Shown here: one piece after another, positions 36,959 to 45,918 of the stretch | Layout: each line of letters opens with the position of its first letter | Numbering within the stretch: the stretch's first letter is position 1 | Assembly: GCF_021602155.1 (NCBI RefSeq) | Contig: NZ_BQHY01000003.1 | Location: 372,001 to 436,000 of the forward strand | Direction of reading: 5' to 3' | DNA length: 64,000 nt | Source: Pseudomonas parakoreensis | Lineage (GTDB): Bacteria; Pseudomonadota; Gammaproteobacteria; Pseudomonadales; Pseudomonadaceae | Notes under the pieces: generated by a model | The model's database searches: none | Seen by the model: the letters and a program-made list of their open reading frames with translations, nothing else | Told to the model about the DNA's origin: nothing | Translations under genes and position numbers: made by a program

Positions 36959-37419
36959 GTGCCGGTTGCCGCGACGCGCAGCACTTGCAGCGCGTCGCGG
37001 TTCGGGCTGGTGGTCGCCCCCGCAAGACTCTCCAGCCATTGCCCCGACGCTGAGGCGTCATCGCGAGGCCAGTGCTGAGCGACCTGTTCCAGCTGCCACA
37101 GCAGATGCCGTTCGGCTTCCAGCTCCAGCGCTTTCATTTGTTCTCGCAGACCCTTGAGTACCGGATCATCTTCGGCCAGGGTTTTCCATTGAGTGCGCAG
37201 CGCACGCAGTGGCTGCACCACCTCCCGATCCCAAGGCCCCACCAGTTTTTTCAGCTGCTCTACGCGCTGTTCGTCACAGGCCGCGCCACGTTGCTCAAGC
37301 CACAAACCACAGAGCAGCAGGCAGACGTTGGCCCCCGCCGTTTGCAGTTGCAGGCAGGCAGGTTCCACGCCCGGTCGGGCGTAGGTGGCAAGGGAAAAGC
37401 TCCACAGGTCAGAGGACAT
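36955..37419 (-). CDS. TIGR02444 family protein
   Basis: A 154-residue cytoplasmic protein of the TIGR02444 family of unknown function. Family features are the start SSDLWSFSLATYARPGVEPACLQLQ, GANVCLLLCGLWLEQRG and RALRTQWK. It ends inside the last codons of algP on the opposite strand and is divergent from the ABC-F gene, 50 bases apart. The P. aeruginosa locus has the same neighbours. Confidence 0.85.
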   Translation of the reverse strand: MSSDLWSFSLATYARPGVEPACLQLQTAGANVCLLLCGLWLEQRGAACDEQRVEQLKKLVGPWDREVVQPLRALRTQWKTLAEDDPVLKGLREQMKALELEAERHLLWQLEQVAQHWPRDDASASGQWLESLAGATTSPNRDALQVLRVAATGT

Positions 37420-37469
37420 CGTGCTACTCGCGCCAGTTGTGAGCGAAGCTGGTAGACTCCGCCGCCATT

Positions 37470-39380
37470 ATGATCCGACTTCAGAACCTGACTTTACAGC
37501 GTGGCCCGCAACGTCTGCTAGAAGACGCCGAGCTGACCCTGCACGCCGGCCACAAAGCCGGCCTCATCGGTGCCAACGGCGCCGGCAAATCCAGCCTGTT
37601 CGCCTTGCTGCGCGGCGAGTTGCACCCGGACTCGGGCGATTGCCTGCTGCCGGCCGACTGGCGCATCGCGCACATGCGCCAGGAGGTCGACACCCTCGAG
37701 CGTCTGGCGGTCGACTATGTGCTCGATGGCGACCTGCGTCTACGTGAGGTGCAGCGTGACCTCGCCGTCGCCGAAGCGGCCCACGATGGCACGGCGCTGG
37801 CCCGCCTGCACGCCGAACTCGACAGCGCCGACGGCTATACCGCCGACGCTCGCGCCCGCAAACTGTTGGCCGGCCTCGGGTTCACCAATGAGCAGATGGA
37901 CCGTCAGGTAGGCGATTTTTCCGGTGGCTGGCGGATGCGTCTGAACCTGGCGCAGGCCCTGATGTGTCCGTCGGATTTGCTGCTGCTCGACGAACCGACC
38001 AACCACCTGGATCTCGATGCGATCATCTGGCTCGAAGAGTGGCTGAAAAGTTACCCGGGGACCTTGCTGCTGATTTCCCACGACCGCGACTTCCTCGATG
38101 AAGTGGTCGATCACGTGGCCCATGTCGATCAGCGCAAACTGACCCTGTACCGGGGCGGCTATACCGCGTTCGAGCGTGCCCGTGCCGAGCGTCTGGCCCA
38201 GCAGCAACAGGCCTACGAGAAGCAGCAGGCGCAACGTGCGCACATGGAAAGCTACATCGCCCGCTTCAAGGCCCAGGCCACCAAGGCCCGTCAGGCGCAG
38301 AGCCGGATCAAGGCGCTGGAACGCATGGAAGAGCTGTCGGCGGCCCACGTCGATTCGCCGTTCGACTTCGTCTTTCGTGAATCGACCAAGATCTCCAGCC
38401 CGCTGATCGACCTGTCCGATGCGCGTCTGGGTTACGGCGAAAAAACCATCCTGGAGAAGGTCAAGCTGCAACTGACCCCGGGTGCGCGGATCGGCCTGCT
38501 CGGGCCGAACGGTGCCGGTAAGTCGACCCTGATCAAGAACCTCGCCGGCGAGCTCGAACCGCTGGCCGGGCGCCTGACACGCGGCGAGAACACCGTGGTC
38601 GGCTACTTCGCCCAGCATCAGCTCGACTCGCTGGATGCCAAGGCCAGCCCGTTGCTGCACCTGCAGCGTCTGGCGCCGACCGAACGCGAGCAGACCCTGC
38701 GCGACTTCCTTGGCGGTTTCGACTTCCGTGGCGCGCGTATCGACGAGCCGGTACTGAATTTCTCCGGTGGCGAAAAAGCGCGTCTAGCCCTGGCGTTGAT
38801 CGCCTGGGAGCGGCCGAACCTGTTGCTGCTCGACGAACCGACCAACCACCTCGACCTGGAAATGCGCCTGGCGCTGACCATGGCGCTGCAGGAATTCAGC
38901 GGCGCGGTACTGGTGGTGTCTCACGATCGGCACTTGCTCAAGAGCACCACCGACAACTTCTACCTCGTCGCTGACGGCAAGGTCGAAGAGTTCGATGGCG
39001 ACCTTGAAGACTACGCGCGCTGGCTGGTGGAATATCGCCAGCGCAACGCGCCGGTCAGCAACACGCCGGTTAACCCGGACAAAACCGACAAGAAGGCCCA
39101 GCGCCAGGCCGCCGCTGCATTGCGTCAGCAACTGGCGCCGCACAAGCGCGAAGCCGACAAGCTCGAAGCCGAGCTCGGCAAACTGCACGAGAAACTCGCC
39201 AAGGTCGACGCCAGCCTCGGTGACAGCGACATCTACGAGCCGGCGCGCAAGAACGAGTTGCGTGATCTGCTGGCCGAGCAGGCCAGGCTGAAAGTGCGCG
39301 AAGCCGAGCTGGAAGAAGCCTGGATGGAGGCGCTCGAGACGCTGGAAAGCATGCAGGCGGAGCTGGAGGCGCTGTCCTGA
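37470..39380 (+). CDS. ABC-F ATPase (YheS-like)
   Basis: A 636-residue soluble protein with two ABC ATPase domains. Walker A motifs are GANGAGKSS and GPNGAGKST, signature motifs are FSGGWRMRL and FSGGEKARL, and both Walker B motifs read LLLLDEPTNHLDL. A P-site-tRNA-type linker lies between them, and the C-terminal coiled coil (~540-636) resembles YheS. ABC-F proteins act on the ribosome rather than in transport. Its stop overlaps the start of the MscS-type gene by one base. Confidence 0.93.
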   Translation: MIRLQNLTLQRGPQRLLEDAELTLHAGHKAGLIGANGAGKSSLFALLRGELHPDSGDCLLPADWRIAHMRQEVDTLERLAVDYVLDGDLRLREVQRDLAVAEAAHDGTALARLHAELDSADGYTADARARKLLAGLGFTNEQMDRQVGDFSGGWRMRLNLAQALMCPSDLLLLDEPTNHLDLDAIIWLEEWLKSYPGTLLLISHDRDFLDEVVDHVAHVDQRKLTLYRGGYTAFERARAERLAQQQQAYEKQQAQRAHMESYIARFKAQATKARQAQSRIKALERMEELSAAHVDSPFDFVFRESTKISSPLIDLSDARLGYGEKTILEKVKLQLTPGARIGLLGPNGAGKSTLIKNLAGELEPLAGRLTRGENTVVGYFAQHQLDSLDAKASPLLHLQRLAPTEREQTLRDFLGGFDFRGARIDEPVLNFSGGEKARLALALIAWERPNLLLLDEPTNHLDLEMRLALTMALQEFSGAVLVVSHDRHLLKSTTDNFYLVADGKVEEFDGDLEDYARWLVEYRQRNAPVSNTPVNPDKTDKKAQRQAAAALRQQLAPHKREADKLEAELGKLHEKLAKVDASLGDSDIYEPARKNELRDLLAEQARLKVREAELEEAWMEALETLESMQAELEALS

Positions 39381-39961
39381 TGGACGCGTTCAAGTGGCCA
39401 TTGCCGGCGGTGTGGGTCGAGCCGATCTGGCTCGGCGTGCAAATTCTGTTGATCCTGCTGGCCGGCTATCTGACCCAGCGTTTCGTTGCCAAAGGCCTGA
39501 CCCGTCTGGGTGAGCGCTACCCGTTTCCGCCGCAGTTGCTGATGCCGCTGCGCGGCGGTCTGCGCTGGCTGATCATGGGCAGTGCGCTGATCTTTGTGCT
39601 GGAGCGCCTCGGCGTGTCGGCCACGGTGTTGTGGACGGCGCTGTCGGGTTTCGTCGCAGTGGCGGCGGTGGCGTTCTTCGCGATGTGGAGTGTGCTGTCG
39701 AACCTGCTCTGCGCGATCCTGATCTTCACCGTCGGCCCGTTCCGCCTCGGCGATGTGGTGGAGCTGGTCGACACCACTGACAAACCCGGGGTCAAAGGCC
39801 GGGTGGTGGCGATCAATCTGCTTTACACCACGTTGATCGAGGCAGAGGAGCTCGGGACGGGCAGCGCCATGGTACAAGTGCCGAACAGCCTGTTCTTCCA
39901 GCGCTCGGTGCGACGTTGGCGCGGCAGCGATGTGTTTCCGTCCAGCGGGTTCGAGAAGTAG
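39380..39961 (+). CDS. Small MscS-type mechanosensitive channel protein
   Basis: A 193-residue membrane protein with three N-terminal helices and a short MscS beta domain. The third helix region carries FVAVAAVAFFAMWSVLSNLLCAILIF, and the beta domain reads GPFRLGDVVELVDT...GVKGRVVAINLLYTTL...VQVPNSLFFQ. It lacks the large C-terminal vestibule. It is coupled to the upstream ABC-F gene by overlapping stop and start. A REPIN follows directly. Confidence 0.88.
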   Translation: MDAFKWPLPAVWVEPIWLGVQILLILLAGYLTQRFVAKGLTRLGERYPFPPQLLMPLRGGLRWLIMGSALIFVLERLGVSATVLWTALSGFVAVAAVAFFAMWSVLSNLLCAILIFTVGPFRLGDVVELVDTTDKPGVKGRVVAINLLYTTLIEAEELGTGSAMVQVPNSLFFQRSVRRWRGSDVFPSSGFEK

Positions 39962-39977
39962 TTTTTCCAGACACGAT

Positions 39978-40055
39978 CAAAAGATCGCAGCCTGCGGCAG
40001 CTCCTACAGAGATCGCACTTCAATGCAGGAGCTGCCGCAGGCTGCGATCTTTTGC
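39978..40055. repeat. REPIN, family B
   Basis: AAAGATCGCAGCCTGCGGCA at the left and TGCCGCAGGCTGCGATCTTT at the right, inverted, with a short centre. Orientation is opposite to the copy at 21,254-21,335. Confidence 0.85.
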
Positions 40056-40114
40056 TTTTAGGCCCAAACCGCATTAGCTTTGACGTCTGTCACGATTCAA
40101 AGTCGAGGTGTGCG

Positions 40115-40747
40115 ATGGAGCTTCAAACATGGCTGGCATTTTTCGCCGCCTGCTGGGTGATCAGTCTGTCCCCGGGTGCTGGCGCCATTGCGTCGATGTC
40201 CAGCGGCCTGCAATACGGATTCTGGCGCGGTTACTGGAACGCGCTGGGCCTGCAAGTGGGTCTGGCGGTACAGATTGCGATTGTCGGTGCTGGGGTCGGC
40301 GCGATCCTCACTGCTTCGGCCACCGCGTTCTATGCGATCAAATGGTTCGGTGTGGCCTATCTGGTCTATCTGGCGGTCAAGCAATGGCGTGCGCTGCCCA
40401 TGGACATGAGCGATGACGCAGCAGTCCGGCCGATCGGCAAACCGCTGGCGCTGGTGTTTCGCGGCTTCCTGGTCAACATCAGTAACCCCAAGGCGCTGGT
40501 GTTCATGCTGGCGGTGCTGCCGCAGTTCATCAATCCCCATGCACCGCTGCTGATGCAGTACCTGGTGATCGGCGTGACCATGATCTGCGTGGATCTGGTT
40601 GTCATGGCTGGCTACACGGGTTTGGCGTCCAAGGTGCTGCGTCTGTTGCGCACGCCGAAGCAGCAGAAACGCATGAACCGCACGTTTGCCGGGCTGTTCA
40701 TTGGTGCGGCTGCCTTTATGGCGACGTTGCGTAAAGCGGCGGTCTAA
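40115..40747 (+). CDS. LysE-family amino-acid exporter
   Basis: A 210-residue membrane protein with six helices of the LysE/RhtB family, which exports amino acids. The start ELQTWLAFFAACWVISLSPGAGAI contains the family's PGP-like turn as SPGAG, and the middle shows GFLVNISNPKALVF. Start 40,115 is chosen by the family N-terminus. Substrate unknown. A terminator follows. Confidence 0.88.
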   Translation: MELQTWLAFFAACWVISLSPGAGAIASMSSGLQYGFWRGYWNALGLQVGLAVQIAIVGAGVGAILTASATAFYAIKWFGVAYLVYLAVKQWRALPMDMSDDAAVRPIGKPLALVFRGFLVNISNPKALVFMLAVLPQFINPHAPLLMQYLVIGVTMICVDLVVMAGYTGLASKVLRLLRTPKQQKRMNRTFAGLFIGAAAFMATLRKAAV

Positions 40748-40760
40748 AAGCTTCGGCCAG

Positions 40761-40791
40761 AAAAAAGGCGACCTCTTGAGGTCGCCTTTTT
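40761..40791 (+). terminator. Terminator of the LysE-family gene
   Basis: GGCGACCTC (40,767-40,775) and GAGGTCGCC (40,778-40,786), preceded by A6 and followed by T5, form a bidirectional intrinsic terminator. Confidence 0.9.
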
Positions 40792-40840
40792 CGTCTCTGA
40801 CGATACATCTGGGTTACACCCAACTGTGGTGAGGGAGCTT

Positions 40841-40946
40841 TTGTGGTGAGGGGATTTATCCCCGATGGGCTGCGTAGCAGCCCCTTCTTTCAAGATCAAG
40901 AGGGGCTCGCTTCGCGAGCCATCGGGGATGAATCCCCTCACTACAG
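40841..40946. repeat. REPIN, family A
   Basis: TTGTGGTGAGGGGATTTATC and GATGAATCCCCTCACTACAG flank a hairpin-forming centre rich in GGGCTGC/GCAGCCC. A truncated extra half (TGTGGTGAGGGAGC) precedes it at about 40,825. Confidence 0.85.
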
Positions 40947-40964
40947 AGTTGTTCACTCAGCCGG

Positions 40965-41708
40965 TCAGTGCAAAATCACCGGCGCCGTATCACGGGGCAG
41001 GTTGTTGCGCTGCTGTGCCTCGCGCGGCTGCTCGTAACCGCCGCCACCGAGCTGCATGCTCAGTTGCCCGGCGACGTCTTCGCCCAGGGCTTTCGACACT
41101 TCACGCACCACCCGCGGGCGGTTCAGCGAGATCTTGATGTCGCGACCATTCACCAGTTTGGTGTCCTGCGCTTCGCCCATCGCCGTGAAGGCCGAGGTGA
41201 TCTCGTAGGTCTTGGTGTTGATCAGACTGAAATCCGCCACCAGCGTCAGACCCAACACCGCCGAATAGCTGTCGGTGTGCGCCAGCTCGTTCATGTCCTG
41301 GGTGAAGTCGATGTCGGATACGGTGCCGAACAGCACGTAGTCGGCGCCTTTGAAGCTGCCGGCCTTGATCCGCTTGATCACGTCATAGACGTCACCCTTG
41401 GACGACGCCGTATACGGCGTGCCCTGCACCAGCTGGAACATCCCGGTGCGCAGGATCTCGCCCTTGATGTCGCCGGTGAATTTACGCAGTTCACCCTGTT
41501 CGATGTAGCTGGTGGTCGCTTCCAGCTCGTTGTAGTTCGACGAACCACTGGCGCTGTAGTAACCCTCGCGGTAATTGCTCTGCGCCGAAACGATGTGGAT
41601 GTACTGCTCCACGCGCTCCTGATACGCCAGATCCGTTACCGCGACTTTCGGGGCCGCTTGCACGCTGAACGCGCAAGCCAGGGCCATCATGCCAATCCAT
41701 GCGCGCAT
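40965..41708 (-). CDS. CsgG/LpoB-related periplasmic protein
   Basis: A 247-residue exported protein. The N-terminus MRAWIGMMALACAFSVQAAP is a signal peptide with a signal peptidase I-type site, not a clean lipobox. The body has CsgG/HfaB-like features: KVAVTDLAYQERVEQY, LRTGMFQLVQG, YVLFGTVSDIDF and TKTYEITSAF. It is the last gene of the envelope lipoprotein cluster, 3 bases after lpoB. A role in peptidoglycan synthase control or outer-membrane function is inferred from the neighbours. Confidence 0.75.
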   Translation of the reverse strand: MRAWIGMMALACAFSVQAAPKVAVTDLAYQERVEQYIHIVSAQSNYREGYYSASGSSNYNELEATTSYIEQGELRKFTGDIKGEILRTGMFQLVQGTPYTASSKGDVYDVIKRIKAGSFKGADYVLFGTVSDIDFTQDMNELAHTDSYSAVLGLTLVADFSLINTKTYEITSAFTAMGEAQDTKLVNGRDIKISLNRPRVVREVSKALGEDVAGQLSMQLGGGGYEQPREAQQRNNLPRDTAPVILH

Positions 41709-41711
41709 TGC

Positions 41712-42299
41712 TTAACGCTCCGTGGTTTTGCGGATCTCTTTTTCGTCCATCCACTCGGCCAGACCGCTTTCAACGTCGATCAGTTGCAGGCTGAATTTGT
41801 AGAAGACGTCCTTGTAGTCGCTGCTGCGCTTGACGATCGAGCTGATCGAGCCTTCCAGACGGTATTTGGCGGCGATCATGTTGCCGGTCTTGGCCACGGT
41901 GCTCTTTTTGTACAGACCGCTCTGGTTTTGCAGCTTGAGCTGATCGACCTGGCTCTGCATCGCGGTGTTGTCGCTGGCGAAGCGGGCAGTGCCGGACTTC
42001 ATCAGTTGAGTCTTGATGCTGGTGGTGATTTCGCGGGTATCGATGTACTCGCTGGTCTTGTTTTTCACGTCGTAGACCTGCACCACCGGGCGGCCCTGCA
42101 GAATGCCGGACTGGGCCAGGGAGCGGGTCATCGATTCGGCGATCATCTGCAGGTCGGTCGAACCGAATTCGTTGGTCACGGTTTCAACCGCTTTGGTGTC
42201 GCCGTAGCTGATGTTCTTGCTACCCAGGGTCGGCGAGGTGTTGGCGCAACCGGAGGCCAGCAGGGCGAGGACAGCGATCAGGGAAAAGCGTGCAAACAT
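41712..42299 (-). CDS. lpoB: Penicillin-binding protein activator LpoB
   Basis: A 195-residue outer-membrane lipoprotein with lipobox LLASGC (C18). The fold region matches LpoB: ISYGDTKAVETVTNEFGSTDLQ, RPVVQVYDVKNKT, YRLEGSISSIVKRSS and YKFSLQLIDVESGLAEWMDEKEI. In E. coli LpoB activates PBP1B from the outer membrane; Pseudomonas usually uses LpoP, so the target here is uncertain. It lies between the YcfL-like gene and the CsgG-like gene. Confidence 0.88.
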   Translation of the reverse strand: MFARFSLIAVLALLASGCANTSPTLGSKNISYGDTKAVETVTNEFGSTDLQMIAESMTRSLAQSGILQGRPVVQVYDVKNKTSEYIDTREITTSIKTQLMKSGTARFASDNTAMQSQVDQLKLQNQSGLYKKSTVAKTGNMIAAKYRLEGSISSIVKRSSDYKDVFYKFSLQLIDVESGLAEWMDEKEIRKTTER

Positions 42300-42335
42300 G
42301 GGGATGCTCTCTAATACAGGAATAGGTTGGCGGGC

Positions 42336-42710
42336 TTAAGGCGTCTTGAGTTCGAGACGGAAGTCCACGGCTTTCGGGGTCGGGGCGATGCCCTGGATGA
42401 AGCTGGTCTGAGCGCCGTACATCATCTGGCTTTTCCAGACCTCTTCCTCGGCGATCGGGAAACCTTCCGCACCGAGCCAGGCGAAGCGGTAGTAGAACGT
42501 CTTGTTGCTGTTGAGGGTGTTGGTCAACTGCACATTGACGGTCATGAAACCGTTCTCGCGGGCGACGCGCATGGCGCCGACCGCGACGTGTTTCTGCGGG
42601 CCCATGGCCACGACCTTGCTCGCGGCGCTGCCCGGCTCCGGCGGTGGCGGGGTGGCGCAGCCGCTGGCCAGGACGGCGAGGGCGGCAACGGCGATGAGTT
42701 TCAAGCGCAT
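42336..42710 (-). CDS. YcfL-like lipoprotein (DUF1425)
   Basis: A 124-residue lipoprotein with lipobox VLASGC (C18) and a proline-rich linker, then a DUF1425/YcfL domain: GAMRVARENGFMTVNVQLTN, KTFYYRFAWLGAEGFPI and QTSFIQGIAPTPKA. In enterobacteria ycfL is next to lpoB (ycfM), which supports the call and a joint role at the cell wall. Function unproven. Confidence 0.85.
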   Translation of the reverse strand: MRLKLIAVAALAVLASGCATPPPPEPGSAASKVVAMGPQKHVAVGAMRVARENGFMTVNVQLTNTLNSNKTFYYRFAWLGAEGFPIAEEEVWKSQMMYGAQTSFIQGIAPTPKAVDFRLELKTP

Positions 42711-42725
42711 GCAAAGACTCCGTTC

Positions 42726-44120
42726 TTAAGGTTGTTTGAGGCTGGCGACGTTGGTCGCGCCGGCGCTCGGGATGACGTGGGCGGCGACGCCACCGGCAAA
42801 TACCTGGTTGCCCACCGCTCGCAGGCTGATCACTTGATAACGCTGATCGACGGTGACCTTGACCAGCGAACCGCCGACGGCGCTCGGCAGGCTGACTTGA
42901 TGCTCGCCTTTCTTCAAGCGCAGACGTACCACTTGGGTGTTGTCCGGCAGGGTGCGCCACGTACGGGTATCGGCACCTTCCAGCACGGCTGAAGAGATAC
43001 CCACGGCCAGACCGGCCAGCGGATTGGTTTCGTTGATCTTCTTCTGTGCCACGCCTTTGGTGATTGCGCGCACGGTGGTGCGCACAATGATCCCCGGCAT
43101 GTCATCGCGCAGGGCGCGGCGGGACATGGCGGTGGTGCTGTTGAGGGCCGTCAGGTTGACTTGCTGGCCATCGACACCGATCTGCGCAAGCGGTGCGGTG
43201 GAGGTGTCCGGCTTGATGATCGGGAACGACAGTGGAGTGATCACCACATTGTTGGAGATCGGCAATGGCAGCGGCACGCGGATCGAATCGCGCGAAGGTG
43301 CCAGACCGCTTTGCACCACGATCAGGATGTCGCTGTCGTCGGATTTGCTCGGCTTGTCGAGGTTGACCAGCGCCTGCTCCAGCAGCGGGGTGTTCGGGCG
43401 CAGTTCGGCCGCCTTGCGGTAGCCCGGTGCAGCCAGGTCTTTCTCGCCCAGGGCTTCGTAGACGAAACCGGCCAGGTAATGGCTGAACGCACTCTGGTAG
43501 CTGTTTTTCAGGCTGACCACTTCCGGCGCGTCGAGGCTGGCGACCGGGTAGCCTTGCAGATCCTTGTACTGAGTCTTGATCCCTTCTTTTTCGGCCTCTT
43601 CCTCACTCTTGAGGTATTCCTTGTCGCGCAGGTCGGCGATCACCGCTTCACGTTCGTGGGTTTTCTTGATCGCGGTGCGGGCGCCTTCGAAGTCGTTGAC
43701 GGCCAGCAGGTTGAGGGCCATCTGCGTGGTCAGCATGACTTTCTCGTAGTCGTAACCTTCGTAGCGACGGACCTTGTCGTTGACGATGAAGCTGCCGAAC
43801 TGGGCCAGGTATTTGCCGGAGTCGAGCTTGACCGAATCCTCCCACTGACCGACCACCTGGTCGGCGCTGGTCCAGGCGTTCTGGCTGCCGGACAGGTCAC
43901 CCTTGGCGCGCAGCAACTCACCTTTCTCGAAGTAATAGAGCAGATCTTTGTCGGGGCCGGTGTTGTTCTTTTCCAGCAGGCTCAGCGCGGCGTCGACGTT
44001 GCCGGTGGCCAGTTGCTGGTTGGTCTGGGCCAGTTCCGAATCGTAGTTGCGAAACGCCGAACAGCCGGACAGCAGAGTGACAGCGCTGAGCGCGATCAAG
44101 GTGGGAGTGCGCAATGCCAT
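42726..44120 (-). CDS. COG3014 lipoprotein, first copy
   Basis: A 464-residue outer-membrane lipoprotein with signal peptide and lipobox LLSGC (C20). The N-terminal half is a helical TPR-like domain (DLLYYFEKGELLRAKGDLSGSQ; EGYDYEKVMLTTQMALNLLA; SAFSHYLAGFVYEALGEKDLAAPGYR). The C-terminal half is beta-rich. ATG 44,120 begins the signal peptide; the frame opens earlier. It is a close paralogue of the next gene upstream. Family function unknown; the genomic link is to lpoB and ycfL-type genes. Confidence 0.82.
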   Translation of the reverse strand: MALRTPTLIALSAVTLLSGCSAFRNYDSELAQTNQQLATGNVDAALSLLEKNNTGPDKDLLYYFEKGELLRAKGDLSGSQNAWTSADQVVGQWEDSVKLDSGKYLAQFGSFIVNDKVRRYEGYDYEKVMLTTQMALNLLAVNDFEGARTAIKKTHEREAVIADLRDKEYLKSEEEAEKEGIKTQYKDLQGYPVASLDAPEVVSLKNSYQSAFSHYLAGFVYEALGEKDLAAPGYRKAAELRPNTPLLEQALVNLDKPSKSDDSDILIVVQSGLAPSRDSIRVPLPLPISNNVVITPLSFPIIKPDTSTAPLAQIGVDGQQVNLTALNSTTAMSRRALRDDMPGIIVRTTVRAITKGVAQKKINETNPLAGLAVGISSAVLEGADTRTWRTLPDNTQVVRLRLKKGEHQVSLPSAVGGSLVKVTVDQRYQVISLRAVGNQVFAGGVAAHVIPSAGATNVASLKQP

Positions 44121-44238
44121 GGGGGTACTTCTTCCCTGAGCTAGTAACTGCATCAGCCGCCGGTGCTGGTCGGGCTGGTGTGACCCATCGGCAGTGGCGC
44201 TGGCCTCCTGCCAATTCCTCATAACCAGAGGAGCTTTT

Positions 44239-44269
44239 ATGCCGCGTCGCTATAGCGAGGGCGCGGCAT
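44239..44269. repeat. Strong hairpin between the COG3014 copies
   Basis: ATGCCGCG (44,239-44,246) and CGCGGCAT (44,262-44,269) pair, and CGCT/AGCG extends the stem inside. No T run follows on either strand, so it is not a classical terminator; it may shape the intergenic mRNA or be a repeat remnant. Confidence 0.5.
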
Positions 44270-44334
44270 TATAAGCGGGCGATGCTGGCCATGTAATAGC
44301 TTTTTAATCGCACTTGTTAGTTTGGTGCCATTAC

Positions 44335-45726
44335 TTATTTCAGGCTGGATACTCGATTTTCCACTGAGATGCGGGACTGAAAAGCGCTGCCGTTGGCGTA
44401 AATCTGTCCACCGAGCACGCGCAGGCCGATCATCTGCCGGTGCTGGTCGATACGGATCTTCAGCGGCGCCGTGGTATTCGACAGGCTGATCAGATGCTCG
44501 CCCTTTTTCAGGCGCAGGCGCACAACCTGTGTCAGGTCAGGCAGGGTGCGCCAGGTGCGGGTGTCGGCGTGTTCGAAATTGTCCCAGTGGGTCACGTAGG
44601 ACGCCTTGCTCGGGTCGCGTCGATTGTCCGTGCCTTGAACATCTGCGGCGAGGAATGCCCGATAGGTCGTGCGCTGGATAATCCCGGGCATGTCGTCACG
44701 CAGCGTGCGCAAGGACATTTCGGTGATGCTGTTGACCGTGATCAGTTTCTTCTGGCGACCATCGATACTCACCTGGGTAAGCGGCGGGGTTGAGGTGTCC
44801 GGCACCATCACTGGAAACGAAATGTTGGCGACGATGACTTGCCCGTCTGCCAGCTTCACCGGGTACGGCACGCGTACTGAACTGCGAGCAGGTGCCAGCC
44901 CGCTTTGCACAATGATCAGCACGTCGCTTTCATCGGCCTTGAGTCCGGGGCTGTCGAGGTCGCGCAGTGCCTGTTGAAAAAAGGCTACGTCCGGGCGCAG
45001 TTCAATGGCCTGACGATATCCGGGCGCGGCAAGATCCTTTTCACCCAGCGCTTCATAAGTGAAGCCCGCGAGATAGTGACTGAATGCACTTTGGTAACCG
45101 TTTTTCAGGGCAATCACCGCAGGCGATTCGAGCATTACCACCGGGTAGCCCTGCAGATCCCTGTAATGCACACGTGCGCCCTGGGCCTTGGCTGCTTCCT
45201 CGATTTTTTCGTATTCCAGCTCCCGTTGCCGAGCGATCAGCGCTTCGCGCTCGTGGGTTTTCTTGATGTCGGCGCGAGCGCCATCGAAGTCATTTAGCGC
45301 CAACTGATTGAGGGCCATTTGCGTGGTCAGCATGACCTTTTCATAGTCGTAGCCATCGTAGCGGCGCAGCTTGTCGTTGATGATGCTGCCCCAGTGATCG
45401 CCCATTGCAGCAAGCAACTTGTCGCCAGTGGTCTGGATCGTGTCCTGGCGTTCGATAATCATCTGTTCGGCGCTGCGCCAAGTGGTCTGGCTTTGCGCAA
45501 AATCGCCGCCGGCACTGAGTACGGCGCCTTTTTCGAAGTAGTAGAGCAGGTCTTTTTCCGGGTCCGGATTGTTCGCTTCGATCACCGACAGGGCACCTTC
45601 GATGTTGCCGTTTTTGAGCGGCGCGGTGGTCTGTTGCAGCTCCAGATCGTAATTGCGATACGCACCGCAACCGTTCAGTTGCACAACGGTGGCGATCAAC
45701 AGGGGTAGCAGCAAGCTATGGCGCAT
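44335..45726 (-). CDS. COG3014 lipoprotein, second copy
   Basis: A 463-residue lipoprotein (lipobox LNGC, C20) with the same organisation as the gene at 42,726-44,120. Shared blocks include NYDLELQQT, DLLYYFEKGAVLSAGGDFAQ, YDGYDYEKVMLTTQMALNQL, YQSAFSHYLAGFTYEALGEK and VLIIVQSGLAPARSS. The C-terminal half is more diverged, with an insertion around VQGTDNRRDPSKASYVTHWD. 214 bases separate the copies, so the second copy may be transcribed on its own as well. Confidence 0.82.
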   Translation of the reverse strand: MRHSLLLPLLIATVVQLNGCGAYRNYDLELQQTTAPLKNGNIEGALSVIEANNPDPEKDLLYYFEKGAVLSAGGDFAQSQTTWRSAEQMIIERQDTIQTTGDKLLAAMGDHWGSIINDKLRRYDGYDYEKVMLTTQMALNQLALNDFDGARADIKKTHEREALIARQRELEYEKIEEAAKAQGARVHYRDLQGYPVVMLESPAVIALKNGYQSAFSHYLAGFTYEALGEKDLAAPGYRQAIELRPDVAFFQQALRDLDSPGLKADESDVLIIVQSGLAPARSSVRVPYPVKLADGQVIVANISFPVMVPDTSTPPLTQVSIDGRQKKLITVNSITEMSLRTLRDDMPGIIQRTTYRAFLAADVQGTDNRRDPSKASYVTHWDNFEHADTRTWRTLPDLTQVVRLRLKKGEHLISLSNTTAPLKIRIDQHRQMIGLRVLGGQIYANGSAFQSRISVENRVSSLK

Positions 45727-45903
45727 GAAGAGGGTTCGTCCTTGAGCGGCGAATGCAATGAGGTGGCGCAGTATAGAGTGCGGTAGTGGCCAAGTGATTT
45801 TTCCGTTTTCGCAGGTTCATGGCCCCCGTCCCAGGTGGCGTACGTCGACAACGCTTGAGTGAAAAGCGTTCGAAGTGAACAATATGTAACTTCGCATTTC
45901 CAT

Positions 45904-45918
45904 TTGAGACTCATTCAT
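45904..45918 (+). promoter_or_regulatory. Possible Fur box overlapping the FTR1 gene start
   Basis: TTGAGACTCATTC lies directly before and into the ATG. It differs by one base from the TGAGAATCATT core common in Pseudomonas Fur boxes. Only one half-site region is convincing. Confidence 0.25.

Noticed and set aside
36136-37039. Ala/Gly- or Gly/Arg-rich minus-strand frames opposite algP
   Set aside because: Low-complexity readings of the KPAA repeat; no independent gene support.
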